From the NCBI GenBank assembly GCA_963763855.1, contig CAVXPU010000005.1:1612001-1676000 (forward strand): a stretch of DNA of 64,000 bases, in the 5' to 3' direction. The DNA is from JAIBCC01 sp963763855 (GTDB lineage Bacteria; Acidobacteriota; Blastocatellia; Pyrinomonadales; Pyrinomonadaceae). Below the pieces are notes generated by a model. It had not been told where the DNA came from and made no database searches. It worked only from the letters and a program-made list of their open reading frames with translations. Shown here piece after piece: positions 61,634 to 64,000 of this stretch (the stretch's first letter is position 1; each line of letters begins with the position of its first letter). A program made the position numbers and the translations under genes.

Positions 61634-62959
61634 TCAATAAGCGGCGGAATAGTTTGATATGTTTTGTATTTGTCGCCGTGATTCTTTTAGCCAAATAAAG
61701 ACAAAAATAACATTCTCGGCGGCTTTTTTCATCCAGCTTTTGAAATTGAACGCACTTGCTGCCAGAATTGCGTTGATCGCGTCGCCGATTTCGCCTTTGA
61801 GATAGTTTTTTGCCATTCCAAAGTCATTTTTCACGTGCCCGATGATTGGTTCAATTGCCGCTCGTCTGCGGAAATTCTTTCTTAATTTCAACTTTTCCGA
61901 CGCTGTTTTTCCTGCTCCATTGGTCGGCACTTGCACTTTTGTCCCGCCGATTTCCCGGCTTTTGTAGCCCCGGTCAACAAACGCTTTTTTTGCTCTCACG
62001 CCTGTTATCCGCTCTTGCTGTGCGAGCGTTAAGTCTAATGTTTTGTTGTCGTGAGGGTTGCCTTTGAAGTTTACTGCCGCTAAGATCACGTTGCTTTTTT
62101 GTGCCACCGCAAACGATACCTTGCTGCCGAATTCAAATTTTTTGTCCGCTTTTCCTTTCGCAATGCAGCCGACCTCTAATGCGTGCAGCGAATAAATTTT
62201 ATCCTTGTCTTCTCGCTTTTGATTCAAAACCCGCTCGTAGATTTCCAACTTCTCCGCATGTTTCTGCAAACTTTCTTCCCCTAATTTCCGACCCAAATCC
62301 CGCACTTGCCGCCCCGCAATCGTCTTGATCTTTCGCCTCGCTTTTCGTCTTTCCAACGCTCGTTTCGGGCTTCTTGAATTCGCCGCTTTCAACAATTCTT
62401 TGACCGTAAACCTGTAACTTTGCCGCAGTTTTACGTCTTCTTTGGCGGCGGATTGATTGCATTTTTCGATGATTTTAACCGCCAATTTTGTGTCCGTCGG
62501 ATATGTTATGTTTTTTGGTTGAACCGTCGTATCTATCGATATATCTTCACTTAGCACTTCTTTCCCATGCAGCAAAATGCTCGCCGATAAGATCTTTTCC
62601 ACTCCTTTTTCACCTATCCGATGCCGAAAATGAACTAAGTCCGACGGGTCGCACGGAAACTTCCATTGAAATACAACTTCACCGCAAAAATACTGAAAAT
62701 ACGGATTCGATACCCACTCAGCCATCACCGTTTCATCTCCCAATTTGTAAAGCTGCTTCAATATCAACAACCCGACCATCAACCGTATCGGTTTCGCCGG
62801 CGAGCCCGCTTTTGCATAAAACGGAGCAAACTCCGTCTCGAAAACTTGCCAATCAATCGCCTCAGCCAACAAACAAAGTTCGTGTTTAAGATTAATGAAA
62901 TCGACTAAATTCGGCAAAAACAAATGCTTTTGACCAACGTCCGGTGACTTTCCAATCAT
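61634..62959 (-). CDS. IS5-family DDE transposase
   Basis: A 441-aa transposase. The N-terminus has MVGLLILKQLYKLGDETVMAEW and DPSDLVHFRHRIG, typical of the IS5-type DUF772 domain. The DDE domain has ISIDTTVQPKN (first Asp), AFVDRGYKS (second Asp) and AAIEPIIGHVKNDFGM (catalytic Glu). The reading frame is full and uninterrupted, so the copy may be active. The frame is open to 62980, but ATG 62959 is preferred because conservation starts close after it. It occupies nearly the whole element. Confidence 0.9.
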   Translation of the reverse strand: MIGKSPDVGQKHLFLPNLVDFINLKHELCLLAEAIDWQVFETEFAPFYAKAGSPAKPIRLMVGLLILKQLYKLGDETVMAEWVSNPYFQYFCGEVVFQWKFPCDPSDLVHFRHRIGEKGVEKILSASILLHGKEVLSEDISIDTTVQPKNITYPTDTKLAVKIIEKCNQSAAKEDVKLRQSYRFTVKELLKAANSRSPKRALERRKARRKIKTIAGRQVRDLGRKLGEESLQKHAEKLEIYERVLNQKREDKDKIYSLHALEVGCIAKGKADKKFEFGSKVSFAVAQKSNVILAAVNFKGNPHDNKTLDLTLAQQERITGVRAKKAFVDRGYKSREIGGTKVQVPTNGAGKTASEKLKLRKNFRRRAAIEPIIGHVKNDFGMAKNYLKGEIGDAINAILAASAFNFKSWMKKAAENVIFVFIWLKESRRQIQNISNYSAAY

Positions 62960-63059
62960 AACTATTTGCAAGAAAATCAATCTAATTTAGGAATATCTTG
63001 CATATTATTTTATCAAATACCTACCGTAAAGTATAGCAAATACACGCTTTATATGGCTT

Positions 63060-63071
63060 TTAAGGAACGAC
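63060..63071 (-). repeat. Right terminal inverted repeat of the IS
   Basis: TTAAGGAACGAC, the inverse of the left end, followed by the second TA. Confidence 0.85.
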
Positions 63072-63102
63072 TAGTTAGTTTTCAGCAAATCCAGACAAAA
63101 TG

Positions 63103-63139
63103 AAAGGACAAGAGAAATCGATTCTGCTTGTCCTTTTTT
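63103..63139 (+). terminator. Terminator of the TIG/NHL gene, displaced by the IS
   Basis: Perfect arms AAAGGACAAG and CTTGTCCTTT flank a 14-base loop and are followed by six T residues on the plus strand. Without the IS it would lie about 30 bases after the TIG/NHL stop. It may also serve the convergent M48 gene weakly. Confidence 0.8.
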
Positions 63140-63157
63140 GTGTTTTTAGCTTCCTGT

Positions 63158-64000
63158 TTATTTTTCAGGACTTGGCGTAGGAGTTGGTTCTGCACCACGT
63201 TTCTTTAATTGCGGAGGTCCTTCTTGTGATGAAGAACTTCCCGGAGTTGTTGAAGAATCCTCAGATTCAGGAGCTCTTCTTTTCAAAGTTGGTTTGCCTT
63301 GTTCGCCTTCATCAAAATCGATCGTTGTGGTTGAACGGGCATTGGTTGTTTTCAAAAGTCTGTTTTTAACGCGATTAAACTCTGAAGTGCTAATTACATA
63401 TTCTTCCTTTTCAGCGAAGCGACCAACTAATGCAATACTCGCATCACGTCGGTCGAGAGCTTGAGGGTGGGTTGTAAATAGCTTAGTTAATTTGCCCGGT
63501 TTCTTCTTGTTTTGTGATGCAAGCTTTTCAAACATTGTAGCCATCCCCGTTGGGTCGTATCCGGCTGCATATAGATATTGAACACCCAATCGATCAGCTT
63601 CACTCTCTGCACCACGTGTAAATTTCAAACCAGCAAGTAATTCGCCGAATCCGCCGGCATTTTGCAAAACACTGCTTAGAATCCCACCGCCGAAAATTAT
63701 TCCGCCGAGGATTCCCCAATTTATGAGTTGACCCTTGCCTTGATTTTCCATCGCATGGCGAGCGGCTACGTGTGCGATTTCGTGTGCCATTACGCCGGCT
63801 AATTCGGATTCGTTTTCCGCCGCTAAAATTAATCCTTTATTTACAAAGAAATAACCGCCGGGGAGTGCAAACGCATTAACTTCATCGGTATCAAGAACTT
63901 TTATTGTGAAGGGAACTTTCGCATCAGAATGTAAAACGATATTTTGACCAACACGGTTGACGTATTCTGTGATTACAGGATCATCGACGAGTTTCGATTG
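63158..64000 (-). CDS. M48-family metalloprotease, C-terminal part (runs off the right edge)
   Basis: At least 281 codons are in frame to the window edge, so the start is missing. The zinc site is HEIAH in GVMAHEIAHVAARHA. It is preceded by NAFALPGGYFFVNKGL, and the third zinc ligand lies in GAESEADRLGVQYL. This is the core of BepA/HtpX-like or Oma1-type M48 proteases, and the ALPGG phrase and lack of visible membrane helices favour the periplasmic BepA-like group. The C-terminal 60 residues are a Pro/Ser/Glu-rich low-complexity tail. A start at the internal Met at 63790 would cut into the zinc motif region, so the longer reading is correct. Confidence 0.9.
   Translation of the reverse strand, partial: QSKLVDDPVITEYVNRVGQNIVLHSDAKVPFTIKVLDTDEVNAFALPGGYFFVNKGLILAAENESELAGVMAHEIAHVAARHAMENQGKGQLINWGILGGIIFGGGILSSVLQNAGGFGELLAGLKFTRGAESEADRLGVQYLYAAGYDPTGMATMFEKLASQNKKKPGKLTKLFTTHPQALDRRDASIALVGRFAEKEEYVISTSEFNRVKNRLLKTTNARSTTTIDFDEGEQGKPTLKRRAPESEDSSTTPGSSSSQEGPPQLKKRGAEPTPTPSPEK

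Larger units (their letters stand above)
61618..63071. mobile_element. IS5-type insertion sequence, complete
   Basis: A 1454-bp element with 12-bp perfect inverted ends (GTCGTTCCTTAA at 61618-61629 and TTAAGGAACGAC at 63060-63071) and TA duplicated on both sides (61616-61617 and 63072-63073). It holds one intact transposase gene on the minus strand. It inserted exactly in the stop codon of the TIG/NHL gene. Confidence 0.85.

Noticed and set aside
63158..63790. M48 protease starting at Met 63790
   Set aside because: That Met is part of the MAHEIAH zinc motif. The frame continues upstream with conserved family sequence to the window edge.

Overview
The window is a gene-dense stretch of bacterial chromosome, AT-rich, with most genes separated by short gaps and several overlapping by a few bases. 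The best single clue to the host is the secreted VWFA-type protein at 21127-22386. It has the architecture (signal peptide, charged linker, VWA core) known from Acidobacteriota. A free-standing cobalamin-binding mutase subunit, an acyl-CoA carboxylase, a PA-IL-like lectin domain, a secreted BNR/sortilin-like propeller and many secreted proteins of unknown role fit a heterotrophic acidobacterium of the Blastocatellia/Pyrinomonadales type. LptE-like, Omp85-like and ExbD-like genes show a Gram-negative envelope. This placement is an inference, because no rRNA is present.

Layout. 1-5.1 kb: partial lipoprotein, proC, plsC-like acyltransferase, patatin-Omp85 fusion, and a nucleotidyltransferase broken by one in-frame stop next to an intact 49-aa partner. 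5.2-13.9 kb: WD40-like secreted protein, acyl-CoA carboxylase beta subunit, zinc-ribbon and cupin proteins, ppa, a VanW-glycosyltransferase fusion, and two crotonase-fold genes. 14-23.3 kb: mostly secreted proteins, including two paralogues, an 11-residue-repeat mini-protein, a mutase B12 subunit, a sterol-desaturase-like protein, an AlbA_2/Schlafen-type protein, the VWFA protein and a lectin-like protein. 23.6-31.6 kb: argH-tilS, ftsH, folP, lptE-like, holA, rpsT. 31.7-41.9 kb: J-domain membrane protein, a frameshifted exbD, pabB, APC permease, PilZ, a 1053-aa propeller, SelO and a DUF1569-like protein. 42.2-50.6 kb: lon, engB, rho, glgA, a GNAT, purA and tRNA-Lys(UUU). 50.55-52.30 kb: a small integrated element in tRNA-Lys bounded by a perfect 48-bp direct repeat. 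52.4-64 kb: folK, rpsA, HU, a HIT protein, a 7TM-HD phosphodiesterase, hflX, a TIG/NHL protein, a complete IS element and an M48 protease running off the edge.

How genes connect. Folate synthesis is represented by three unlinked genes (folP, pabB, folK). Propionyl/branched acyl-CoA metabolism is suggested by the carboxylase, crotonases and B12 subunit. Protein and RNA quality control is represented by FtsH, Lon, HflX, Rho and an M48 protease. rpsA-HU-HIT form a forward expression cluster.

I do not see a convincing wholly new multi-gene system. The most informative unusual items are: the tRNA-Lys element whose integrase has been reduced to a 12-codon stub; an hflX gene whose best start codon is ATC; an exbD frameshift at an A-run; a nucleotidyltransferase broken by one stop; and an IS that landed in a stop codon, kept it, and separated the gene from its terminator.
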